DNA of 64,000 nt from Enorma massiliensis phI (GTDB lineage Bacteria; Actinomycetota; Coriobacteriia; Coriobacteriales; Coriobacteriaceae): contig NZ_HE978575.1 of the NCBI RefSeq assembly GCF_000311845.1, positions 146,715 through 210,714 of the forward strand. Direction: 5' to 3'. The translations under genes were made by a program, and so were the position numbers. The notes under the pieces were generated by a model. It made no database searches. It was not told the origin of the DNA and was given only the letters and a program-made list of their open reading frames with translations. Of this stretch, positions 1 through 6,705 are shown piece after piece. Each line of letters begins with the position of its first letter. Position 1 is the first letter of the stretch.

Positions 1-1
1 G

Positions 2-91
2 GTCGAGCTCACGTTTACGCAGGATAGCTCGGGTGTTTGGTGGATGGACACGGCGTCCGAGGACGACCTGATGGGCACCATGGGCGTGTAG
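2..91 (+). CDS. 3' end of an unrecognised gene
   Basis: The window opens inside a plus-strand reading frame that ends at a TAG at 89-91 (last residues DDLMGTMGV). I do not recognise the protein. The frame stays open after the TAG for 40 more codons to a TAA at 212-214, and an intrinsic terminator starts only 10 bases later. The natural 3' end may therefore be 214, with the TAG being a nonsense mutation, a sequence error or a suppressed codon. The extension contains two cysteines and has codon use like the rest of the window. Only 29 residues upstream of the TAG are visible, so no function can be assigned. Confidence 0.5.
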   Translation, partial: VELTFTQDSSGVWWMDTASEDDLMGTMGV

Positions 92-223
92 CCTGAAGGC
101 GGCGCTGGCGAGGTGCCGATGTGCGATGAGGCGCTTGTGCACGGCAACGCGACGACGAACTGTAACGTGTCGATGCATGGAAACGCGCTGATGCTCGATA
201 GCATGCCGACATAAAACGCGATA

Positions 224-247
224 GGGGCCGGGGTGATTCCCGGCCCC
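224..247 (+). terminator. Intrinsic terminator
   Basis: A 9-bp perfect stem GGGGCCGGG / CCCGGCCCC with a 6-base loop lies just downstream of the TAA at 212-214. The T-tract is weak (TTG). Its position suggests that the transcript of the first gene runs past the TAG at 89-91. Confidence 0.7.
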
Positions 248-482
248 TTGCCGTATCGCGGCCGAAGCATGCAGCTTCGGCTCGGTTTCAGGCTGCTCTC
301 TCGGGTAGGGGCGCGAGTGAATCCGCAGGTGGGAGCCCAGTTGATCCCCATTTTTCGGCGTGATTGCGCGGCATCGAATCAAAGCCGAAAAGTCCGCCTT
401 GCCTTCGCGAGGAGATGGCGGCAGGTGTTTCTCTCGGGGAGCGCCGATTATCGGGCACCGGAGGCATCCAACCCATCGGGAT

Positions 483-625
483 TTCAGCTTTTGGGCACTT
501 GAGGGCGGAGGGCCCGAGTAGTCGCGTCGTGGTCGGGAAGCCACCGGCCGCCTGAGCCGCGCTTTCCCCCTTTCCCTCTCTTGCCTCTACCCGACCGCCG
601 CACGAGGAAGTGTCCCAAAGTTGAA
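483..625. repeat. Inverted-end element, family A, copy 1
   Basis: The stretch 248-671 has no gene. It holds a 143-bp segment whose ends are inverted copies of about TTCAACTTTTGGGCACT (left 483-499, right 609-625). This copy is the most diverged: one substitution on the left, and a lost T plus an added A on the right. Two better copies are at 29092-29222 and 60276-60405. There is no reading frame inside and no evident target-site duplication. Before it, 262-280 holds a small hairpin (CCGAAGC/GCTTCGG). I see nothing else in this gap. Confidence 0.65.
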
Positions 626-671
626 ACCTCGATCGGACGGTTGGCCCTGATGCCTAATAATCAGCTTTTCC

Positions 672-1340
672 CTAGTGAATGCAGGCACCGCGAACGATGC
701 TCACGATGTCTTCGGGCTGTTCGGCAATGAAATCGGCTCCCTCGGCTTCAAGCTCAGCGCGTCCGCGAAAGCCCCAGGTTACCCCCGCTACGGCGAGCCC
801 CGCGTTGTGCCCAGTCTGAACATCGACGTTGCTGTCGCCCACATAGAGCACGTTGGAGGGCTTTACGCCAAGCTGAGCCAGAACATGCAGGGTGACGGGT
901 GCCGCGGGTTTGGGAGGAAACGCTGCGGTGCAACCTTGAACGAGGGAGAACCGGTCTCCGAAGTATCGCTGCACGAGCGGTGCCGCGGCGGCATGGTCTT
1001 TATTGGTGAGCACGGCGAGCGTGACGCCTTCCTCGCGTAGGGCATCGAGCATGGTTGAGATGCCGGGGTAGGGAGCGGTGTGGTCTTCCTTGTGCTCGTC
1101 ATAGTATGAGCGGAATTCGGCGAACGCCTGGCTGAACATGCGCTCGTCTCCCGCATATTCTGCTGGCATGAAGCGTTCGACCAGCTTGAGCATGCCGTTG
1201 CCAACCTTATAGCGGTAGGAGTCGATGGAGAACGTGGGCCACCCATGCTGCTCGCATACATGGTTGCATGCACGGGCGAGGTCTTCGATGGTGTTGAGGA
1301 TCGTTCCGTCTAGGTCGAAGATGACATGGGAAAAGGCCAT
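672..1340 (-). CDS. HAD-superfamily phosphatase, phosphoglycolate phosphatase-like
   Basis: This 222-residue protein is of the length usual for the Gph/PpaX branch of HAD hydrolases. All four HAD motifs are visible: DLDGTILNT near residue 10 (nucleophile Asp and acid/base Asp), LTNKD (motif II), the lysine in FPPKP (motif III), and VGDSNVDVQ (motif IV, metal-binding). A helical cap lies between motifs I and II. The family removes phosphate from small molecules such as 2-phosphoglycolate or pyrophosphate; the exact substrate is not visible. The frame is open upstream through the repeat array, but the ATG at 1340 has a good GGGGAG site and starts at the conserved N-terminus. It lies downstream of hypE, separated from it by array 1. 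Confidence 0.9.
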   Translation of the reverse strand: MAFSHVIFDLDGTILNTIEDLARACNHVCEQHGWPTFSIDSYRYKVGNGMLKLVERFMPAEYAGDERMFSQAFAEFRSYYDEHKEDHTAPYPGISTMLDALREEGVTLAVLTNKDHAAAAPLVQRYFGDRFSLVQGCTAAFPPKPAAPVTLHVLAQLGVKPSNVLYVGDSNVDVQTGHNAGLAVAGVTWGFRGRAELEAEGADFIAEQPEDIVSIVRGACIH

Positions 1341-1413
1341 GGTGCTCCCCAGGTTGCGCGAATAAGCCGCGACCATCCTACCACGGGGTAATCGTTGCTC
1401 ACCGCGCAGTTTC

Positions 1414-1785
1414 ATTCTCGGGCGAGATCCGGACATCTCGCGTGTTGCCGGGCGATATCTGGACGCTGCCGGGCTTGTCGGGCGATATCTGGACGCTGCC
1501 GGGCTTGTCGGGCGATATCTGGACGCTGCCGGGCTTGTCGGGCGACATTTCGCCATCGGAGGGCCCCTGAGCGTACGAAAGTCGCCCGACAACGGTTGCG
1601 GCGTCCGAAAGTTGCCCGGCGGCACAGGCGGAATGTCGCGAGCGTACGAATCTCGCCCGGCAACGCCGACGGCCCCCCCGCGCATGTCCGAAAGCCGCCC
1701 GAAAACGCGGATGGCATGCCAGGCAAGTGTCCAAAGCCGCCCGCCAACGTGGCGCAGGTGCCGGCGTCAGATTCTCGCCCGATGC
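1414..1785. repeat. 30-bp-phased inverted repeat array 1
   Basis: This array fills the gap between hypE and the HAD gene. Left-arm units of the form (G)TTGTCGGGCGATATCTGGAC plus 9-10 variable bases start at 1414, 1444, 1474, 1504 and 1534, exactly 30 bp apart; units 3 and 4 are identical. Right-arm units are the reverse complement and end at 1593, 1623, 1664, 1706, 1748 and 1785, so the spacing loosens to 37-42 bp outward. The innermost left start and innermost right end enclose a 60-bp core (1534-1593). Long open frames cross the array because 30 is a multiple of 3; none has its own ribosome site or any protein resemblance. Confidence 0.9.
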
Positions 1786-1811
1786 GACCACGACGGCCCC
1801 GGCTCCAGCCG

Positions 1812-2834
1812 TTAGCAGATGCGCGGCAGTTGTTCGCCTACGAGCATGTCGAGAATCCGCGTTGATCCCCAAGGGGTACGAACGCGCACGCGCGGGCCGC
1901 TCTCTCCGGCATCGCGCACGCGGCCGATGATGGCGGCATCGGCTCCATAGCGGTTCGCCCGCATGGCTTCGAGCGCCACGGTAGCCTCGTCAGCGGGTAC
2001 GACGGCAACGATCTTGCCTTCGTTTGCCACCTGCAGCGGGTCGTATCCAAGCATCTCACACGCTGCCTGAACTTCGGGCTTAACCGGAATGGCCTCTTCG
2101 TCCACCTCGATCTCGACATTGCTTGCGGCGGCGAACTCGTTAAGCGTGCTCGCAAGACCCCCTCGCGTGGGATCGCGGAAGCAGCGCACATGGGGCGCGG
2201 CGTCGAGCACCGCGGCGATGAGGTGGTTAAGCGGTGCTGCGTCGCTTTCTATGGTGGTAGAGAAGGCGAGGCCCTCGCGCTGGCTCATCACGGCGATGCC
2301 GTGGTCGCCAAGCGTGCCAGAGACAAGAACGACATCGCCCGGCTGGCACGCAGCGCCAGAAAGCGAGCTGCCCTCGGGAACCTCGCCCACGCCCGCCGTG
2401 TTGATGTAGACGCCGTCTGCGCTTCCATGATTCACGACCTTGGTGTCGCCGGTAATGATCGCCACGCCCGCCTCGCGCGCGGTCTCGGCCATGCTTTGGC
2501 AAATGCGGCGCAAGTCGTCGAGAGGAAATCCCTCTTCCAGGATGAATCCGCAGGAGAGATAGCGCACCCGCGCACCCGAGGTGGCAACATCGTTTACCGT
2601 GCCGCACACCGCGAGCCGGCCGATATCGCCGCCGGGGAAGAAATGCGGTGTCACCACGAAGGTGTCGGTCGAGAGCGCGATGCGCCCCGTGCCGGGCAGC
2701 GCGGCTACGCCGGCGTCGTTGCCCGCGTGAAGCTCGGGCGCCTCGAATGCGTCGAGGAAGACCTCATCGATGAGGCGCTTCATCATCTGCCCGCCGGATC
2801 CGTGTCCGAGCTGTACGGTGGAGTCCGAAATCAT
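1812..2834 (-). CDS. hypE: Hydrogenase maturation protein HypE
   Basis: HypE dehydrates the thiocarboxamide made by HypF on its own C-terminal cysteine. The resulting cyanide is passed to the iron of the [NiFe]-hydrogenase active site with HypC and HypD. The 340-residue protein is full length and ends in PRIC, the essential C-terminal cysteine. It has the AIRS/PurM-like ATP-binding fold: GHGSGGQ near residue 11, STDTFVV, GDTKVV and DPTRGGLA. It is the last hyp gene of the minus-strand block. A gap of about 170 bp separates it from hypD; that gap contains a direct doubling (GCCAGTGGTTC) and a loose inverted repeat. Confidence 0.97.
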   Translation of the reverse strand: MISDSTVQLGHGSGGQMMKRLIDEVFLDAFEAPELHAGNDAGVAALPGTGRIALSTDTFVVTPHFFPGGDIGRLAVCGTVNDVATSGARVRYLSCGFILEEGFPLDDLRRICQSMAETAREAGVAIITGDTKVVNHGSADGVYINTAGVGEVPEGSSLSGAACQPGDVVLVSGTLGDHGIAVMSQREGLAFSTTIESDAAPLNHLIAAVLDAAPHVRCFRDPTRGGLASTLNEFAAASNVEIEVDEEAIPVKPEVQAACEMLGYDPLQVANEGKIVAVVPADEATVALEAMRANRYGADAAIIGRVRDAGESGPRVRVRTPWGSTRILDMLVGEQLPRIC

Positions 2835-3004
2835 GATGCCTTCTTTCGATGGCCAGAGTGCTTGGTCGTTTTCGAGATGAGTGTAGTCGAACGCGGCTTG
2901 CCAGTGGTTCGCCAGTGGTTCGCCAACACCCGGCGTTGACGATTCAAACGGTTTGCAGAAGTCCGGTGCTGGCGAACCGCTTGGACGCTATGCACCGCGC
3001 CGCG

Positions 3005-4198
3005 CTAGCGATACCGGAAGTACGCCGCGCAGCTGCCTTCGCTCGAAACCATGCAGGGCCCAACGGGATGTTCCGGCGTGCAGGCGCGCCCGAAGAGCGG
3101 GCACTGGGTGGGCGCGATGACGCCACGGAGCACGTCGCCGCAGCGGCACCCATGCGGTTCCCGGGTGGGCTCGACCTCGACGGCGAACCTGCGTCGCGCA
3201 TCGTAGCGCGCATAATCCTCGCGAATGCGCAGGCCTGAATGTGCAATTTCTCCCATGCCCCGCCATGTTGCGCTGCACGGTTCGAAAACCTTCTCCGCGA
3301 TGCTTCGCGCCACGGGGTTTCCTGCGTCGCGCACGCTTCGGGGGTAGGCGTTTTCCACGGCGGGCGTGCCGGAAATGATCATCTCGACGAGGCGATCGAT
3401 GCCGGTGAGGATATCGACTGGCTCGAACCCCGTCACCACGCCGGGAATGTTGAACTCGCGTGCTATGAACTGGAACGGCGCAAGCCCCGTGATGGTGCAG
3501 ACATGGCCCGGCAATATGAAGCCGTCGATTGTGGTTTCGGGATCGTTTGCGATGGCGCGAAGCGCGGGCGGCGTGGTTTTGTGCACGCAGAACACGGAAA
3601 AGTTCCCAATCCCGCGGGACGCTGCCTCGAGGATGCAGGCAGCGATGGCGGGAGTCGTGGTTTCGAAGCCCACGCCCATGAAGACGACGTTGCGATCGGG
3701 CAGCTCGGTTGCGAGTTCGAGCGCGTCGAGAGGGGAGTAGACAATGCGAACGTCGCGCCCGGCGGATTTCTCTGCGGCGAGCGACGAGGTGCTGCCGGGC
3801 ACGCGCATCATATCGCCGAAGGTGGCTACCGTGATTCCCTCGCTGCGGGCGAGCGCGATGGCATGGTCGATATCGCGGTTCGCGGTCACGCAGACGGGGC
3901 AGCCGGGGCCAGAAAGCAATCGCAGGCCCTCGGGCATAATCGAGCGAAATCCGTAGCGCCCGATGCTCACGGTATGCGTACCGCATACTTCCATGAGGTT
4001 GATACGGCGGTTGCCTACAAGCCGGTGTATGCGGTCGATGAGTTCACGCGCGAGCTTGGGATCGCGGAAGGACGAGAGGTCCATGTCGTGCTGAGCGCTG
4101 TTCGCGGCGGCGGTGGCTGCGGCGGCGGAGTGCCGGCGCGCCGTGGTGTCGATGGAAGCGCCGGCGCTCTGCGCGTTCGTGTGGTCATGCCCCATCAT
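3005..4198 (-). CDS. hypD: Hydrogenase maturation protein HypD
   Basis: HypD is the iron-sulfur scaffold on which, with HypC, the Fe(CN)2CO unit of [NiFe]-hydrogenase is assembled. The conserved motifs are present: MEVCGTHT, SGPGCPVCV, and the C-terminal cysteines around HGCRCGDVLRG and QCPLFGRACTPEHPVGPCM that bind the 4Fe-4S cluster. The ORF is 397 residues. About 38 residues before MDLSSF are extra relative to the family and Ala/His-rich. I chose the upstream ATG because it overlaps the hypC stop by 4 bases (ATGA), which suggests translational coupling. The inner methionine is the alternative start. Confidence 0.96.
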   Translation of the reverse strand: MMGHDHTNAQSAGASIDTTARRHSAAAATAAANSAQHDMDLSSFRDPKLARELIDRIHRLVGNRRINLMEVCGTHTVSIGRYGFRSIMPEGLRLLSGPGCPVCVTANRDIDHAIALARSEGITVATFGDMMRVPGSTSSLAAEKSAGRDVRIVYSPLDALELATELPDRNVVFMGVGFETTTPAIAACILEAASRGIGNFSVFCVHKTTPPALRAIANDPETTIDGFILPGHVCTITGLAPFQFIAREFNIPGVVTGFEPVDILTGIDRLVEMIISGTPAVENAYPRSVRDAGNPVARSIAEKVFEPCSATWRGMGEIAHSGLRIREDYARYDARRRFAVEVEPTREPHGCRCGDVLRGVIAPTQCPLFGRACTPEHPVGPCMVSSEGSCAAYFRYR

Positions 4199-4446
4199 GC
4201 GGATGCCTCGGCGCCGGCGAGGTCCTCTTCGGTGAGCTCATCAAGCTCGCGCACGAGTTCGATGGTGCGGCGGGCCTCTTCGGCGTCGATAACCTCGATA
4301 GCGAAGCCGGCGTGCACGAGTACATAGTCGCCCACCTGGGCCTGCGGCGTGAGCGAGATGGAGATGCGGCGCTGCACGCCGAGCATGTCAATGGTGGCGT
4401 TGGTTCCCTCGATGGCTACGATGGATCCCGGAATGGCAAGGCACAT
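4195..4446 (-). CDS. hypC: Hydrogenase maturation chaperone HypC/HybG
   Basis: This 83-residue protein starts MCLAIPG, the signature of the family. Cys2, exposed after removal of the initiator methionine, binds the iron centre and the hydrogenase large-subunit precursor. The core GDYVLVHAGFAIEVID is typical. The tail is acidic and slightly longer than usual. It overlaps hypD by 4 bases. The open frame continues upstream, but the MCLAIP start is diagnostic. Immediately upstream lies hipA with a palindromic repeat between them, so hypC is detached from hypF by the toxin-antitoxin pair. Confidence 0.96.
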   Translation of the reverse strand: MCLAIPGSIVAIEGTNATIDMLGVQRRISISLTPQAQVGDYVLVHAGFAIEVIDAEEARRTIELVRELDELTEEDLAGAEASA

Positions 4447-4622
4447 AGATTGCCCCTTTGGTCGAGATAGTGGGTGGGAGCTCGTTCGGGTAGATGGTAC
4501 CGCCGCGTTCGCCCGCGGGCAAATGCGGGGCTGGTTTGATGCGGCGAGGCCGTGGGAGTTTCTTGCGCGAGGCCGAACACGGGGCCCGCGATGAGTCGAG
4601 CTCGGTGTTCGAGGCTTTGAGT

Positions 4623-4651
4623 GAATCGTAGACACCGGGTGTCTGCGTTTC
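4623..4651. repeat. ACC-N-GGT palindrome, 29-bp family, copy 1
   Basis: Two 14-base arms (GAATCGTAGACACC and GGTGTCTGCGTTTC) surround one central base, with two mismatches between arms. It lies 15 bp beyond the hipA stop codon. The same palindrome is at 6619-6647 (perfect) and twice at 58795-58856. It could fold as a terminator-like hairpin but lacks a strong T-tract. Confidence 0.8.
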
Positions 4652-4666
4652 ATTCGCCGCGCATCG

Positions 4667-5938
4667 CTACAGCAGCTCAAGCGTGCGCTCGCAGTTCTCG
4701 ATGATGGGCGGCTCAAGGCGCTCTCGCAGTTCGTCCATGCCGGGGATGGCCGCATACTCGTCAAAGATCTCGGCGAGACTGGTGGGTATCTCCTGGGCGA
4801 GGTCCGTCATGAGGGCCCGGCAACTCGCAACCCCGAGGCCGAACTGCTCGAACGGTCCTGACTGCGCATAGCGCTCTAGCGAGCTGGAACCCACGCGCCC
4901 GAAACGATTCTCCCCGCCAATCGCCATGGCGAGCCGCCCGTGCCGCCGCAGCCGGTCATAGGCAAAGCCCGAGGCCACGTCGTACATGCGGGCAAGTGCG
5001 ACGTTATGTTCTGTCCCAAGTAGTAGCGAATAGTTCTTCGCGTGAGCGTCGGTGCCCCCGATAAGATAATTAAAGAACAGCATCAACGTGAATAGCAGCA
5101 TGTTAAGACGCGCTGCCGGGGTAGTTCCCAAAAGGGTGAGAACGTCGTGAACAGCAGGCCCGCCGTCTGCGGTGTATTTCTGGAACGGCATGACCCCAAG
5201 TGCCTGGCAAAGATCTTCTTGATGTGCGCGCAGGATTGTCCCGTCTTCTCCGATAGTGCGGTCGTAGCGTTCGATGATGAGCGCCGGTTCGTCTTCGAAG
5301 AGCCGGTAGTCGACATGTGCCGTGGGCACACCCGCTCGTTCGGCGGTCTTCATACAGACGAATTCGTTCAGTGTTTGTAGCTTAAAGCCCACGACACCGT
5401 TTTTGAAGATGTGCGTTGTGGGGGCCGAGCCGATGCAGGAGCACCACGCGCCATCGCGCAGCCCCAAAGCGAATTTACCTTGGTTCCCTCCGAGCGACCA
5501 GCTTTCCTCCTCGCCAACCCATGTCGCCTCGTCATCCGAGCGTATCGCTTTGAGGCGCAGCGCAATTTCATGGTCGGTCAGCGGGCGGTATTCGCCTGTG
5601 CGGGCGAGTACGTCATCAACGCGCTCCTCTCGGCAGAATTGCACACCGCCTTGGCAATCAAGGCCGATGCAGTCGAGCATGGTGACGGGATTGTTGGGGA
5701 TGATGCCAAAGTCGCGGGCAATGGCCTTGAGCTGATGCTCGCTATCGGGGAGGAGGCCAAACAGGAATGGCAGCAATGCTTGTTGGTGGTATGTGCGGTT
5801 GCAGATGGGCAACGCAAGCGAGAGCGGTGCGCCGTGGTAGCCCTCGTCATATTTGAAATGGACGAGGCCCTGTGCATCCTGCCAGAGCGTCCCAGCGGGG
5901 GTCCCGCAGATGATGGTGCGCAGAGAGAGTTCTGCCAT
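4667..5938 (-). CDS. hipA: HipA-type serine/threonine kinase toxin
   Basis: This 423-residue protein has the HipA layout: an N-terminal subdomain with PFLFGLLPD, then a kinase core with THIFK (ATP contact), NYLIGGTDAHAKNYS (catalytic loop; compare the classical N-x-D-x-H-x-x-N) and YDVASGFAYD (metal-binding segment). In characterised systems HipA phosphorylates glutamyl-tRNA synthetase or related targets and arrests growth until HipB binds it. It follows hipB by 26 bp on the same strand, as expected for a toxin-antitoxin operon. The catalytic residues look intact, so it is probably active. Its position inside a hydrogenase-maturation cluster is unusual. Confidence 0.93.
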   Translation of the reverse strand: MAELSLRTIICGTPAGTLWQDAQGLVHFKYDEGYHGAPLSLALPICNRTYHQQALLPFLFGLLPDSEHQLKAIARDFGIIPNNPVTMLDCIGLDCQGGVQFCREERVDDVLARTGEYRPLTDHEIALRLKAIRSDDEATWVGEEESWSLGGNQGKFALGLRDGAWCSCIGSAPTTHIFKNGVVGFKLQTLNEFVCMKTAERAGVPTAHVDYRLFEDEPALIIERYDRTIGEDGTILRAHQEDLCQALGVMPFQKYTADGGPAVHDVLTLLGTTPAARLNMLLFTLMLFFNYLIGGTDAHAKNYSLLLGTEHNVALARMYDVASGFAYDRLRRHGRLAMAIGGENRFGRVGSSSLERYAQSGPFEQFGLGVASCRALMTDLAQEIPTSLAEIFDEYAAIPGMDELRERLEPPIIENCERTLELL

Positions 5939-5964
5939 GATACCTCCTGCGTGGTGCGGCGGAA

Positions 5965-6459
5965 TTACCTTGCTGTGGCTCCGCTGTTGTCGTGGAAGAT
6001 GTTGGCGATTAGCCTGTCATATGCACTCTGAAAATCAGATAGCCTGAGCTCTGGAGAGCTTTCGGTCCGTTTAGTGCGAGTTGTTGCACGCGCGCCGCGC
6101 CGGCGGCGTTGCGCGGTGGTGCGGGTCGCTGGTGCGGTGTCGGTGCTATCGGAGGCAGCAGAGCCTTCGTTGTGCTCCCACGGGCGCTCTTCCCTGATAT
6201 GTTCGCCGATGGTGAAGAGTTCAAGTCCGAGTGCGTCGTAGACGGCGAGCAGCTTGTCGAGGCGGATGCCGGGGGCATCGCCGAGCTCGAGAGATGCGAG
6301 CAGGCGCTCGGAGACACCGGCGGCCTTTGCGAGCTGTTTGCGCGTGAGGCCCTGCGCCTCGCGTTCGCGACGTGCGTACAGCCCCACCTGCCGGGGAATG
6401 CTGACCGGCTTGATGATGCGGCCGTCCTCGGTCCCGTGCTCTGTAGTGTGGTTCGCCAT
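5965..6459 (-). CDS. hipB: HipB-type antitoxin, Xre-family DNA-binding protein
   Basis: This 164-residue protein carries an Xre helix-turn-helix at about residues 25-80 (GLYARREREAQGLTRKQLAK, then GVSERLLASLELG). A long Ser/Thr/Arg-rich, basic C-terminal extension follows that is absent from the short classical HipB (about 88 residues). The ATG at 6459 has a GGAGG site at good spacing; an upstream in-frame ATG at 6495 lacks one. It should neutralise HipA and repress its own promoter, and two matching palindromes lie directly upstream. The C-terminal tail is unassigned and may contact HipA. Confidence 0.9.
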   Translation of the reverse strand: MANHTTEHGTEDGRIIKPVSIPRQVGLYARREREAQGLTRKQLAKAAGVSERLLASLELGDAPGIRLDKLLAVYDALGLELFTIGEHIREERPWEHNEGSAASDSTDTAPATRTTAQRRRRGARATTRTKRTESSPELRLSDFQSAYDRLIANIFHDNSGATAR

Positions 6460-6505
6460 GCTCGTTCGCCTCCAGTGACGTAAAACGTTGTGCATTCAGT
6501 ATATC

Positions 6506-6545
6506 TGCAAAAGTTTGCATACGGCAGAAACTGCAAAAGTCTGCA
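6506..6545. promoter_or_regulatory. Paired operator of the hipBA promoter
   Basis: Two near-identical palindromes, TGCAAAAGTTTGCA (6506-6519, perfect) and TGCAAAAGTCTGCA (6532-6545, one mismatch), lie 26 bp apart centre to centre, 47-86 bases upstream of the hipB start. A candidate minus-strand -10 box TATACT lies next to the first (about 6498-6503). Paired operators over the promoter are the normal arrangement for HipB autorepression; binding by this HipB is inferred. Confidence 0.8.
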
Positions 6546-6618
6546 TATTATCTTAGCTTCGCAGGCTTTCAGTTAGTTCGAGGCTCGAGTCGGAAAGGCT
6601 GGGCCGATGCCTTTGCGT

Positions 6619-6647
6619 GAAACGCAGACACCCGGTGTCTGCGTTTC
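6619..6647. repeat. ACC-N-GGT palindrome, 29-bp family, copy 2
   Basis: A perfect 14+1+14 palindrome: GAAACGCAGACACC, one C, GGTGTCTGCGTTTC. It lies 58 bp beyond the hypF stop codon, between hypF and the hipBA promoter. Together with copy 1 at 4623-4651 it brackets the hipBA unit. Confidence 0.85.
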
Positions 6648-6705
6648 ATCAAGGTAGCTCTCACGTGCTACGTTGCGGTTTTCGGGACCGCGCGCGGGCG
6701 CGACG

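Noticed and set aside
2-214. Selenocysteine or pyrrolysine gene at the window start
   Set aside because: Selenocysteine uses TGA, not TAG. No SECIS or PYLIS-like structure or tRNA-Pyl machinery is visible, so I report only the anomaly.
1414-1785. CRISPR array (regular 30-bp period with variable pieces)
   Set aside because: The conserved part is 21 bp and the variable part only about 9 bp, far too short for spacers. The units reverse orientation in the middle, and no cas genes are present.
672-1872. Long open frames across array 1 (both strands, up to 157 codons or fused to the HAD gene)
   Set aside because: The 30-bp period is divisible by 3, so frames stay open by construction. They have no ribosome site and only repeat peptides. 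Arrays 2, 3 and 4 give the same artefact.
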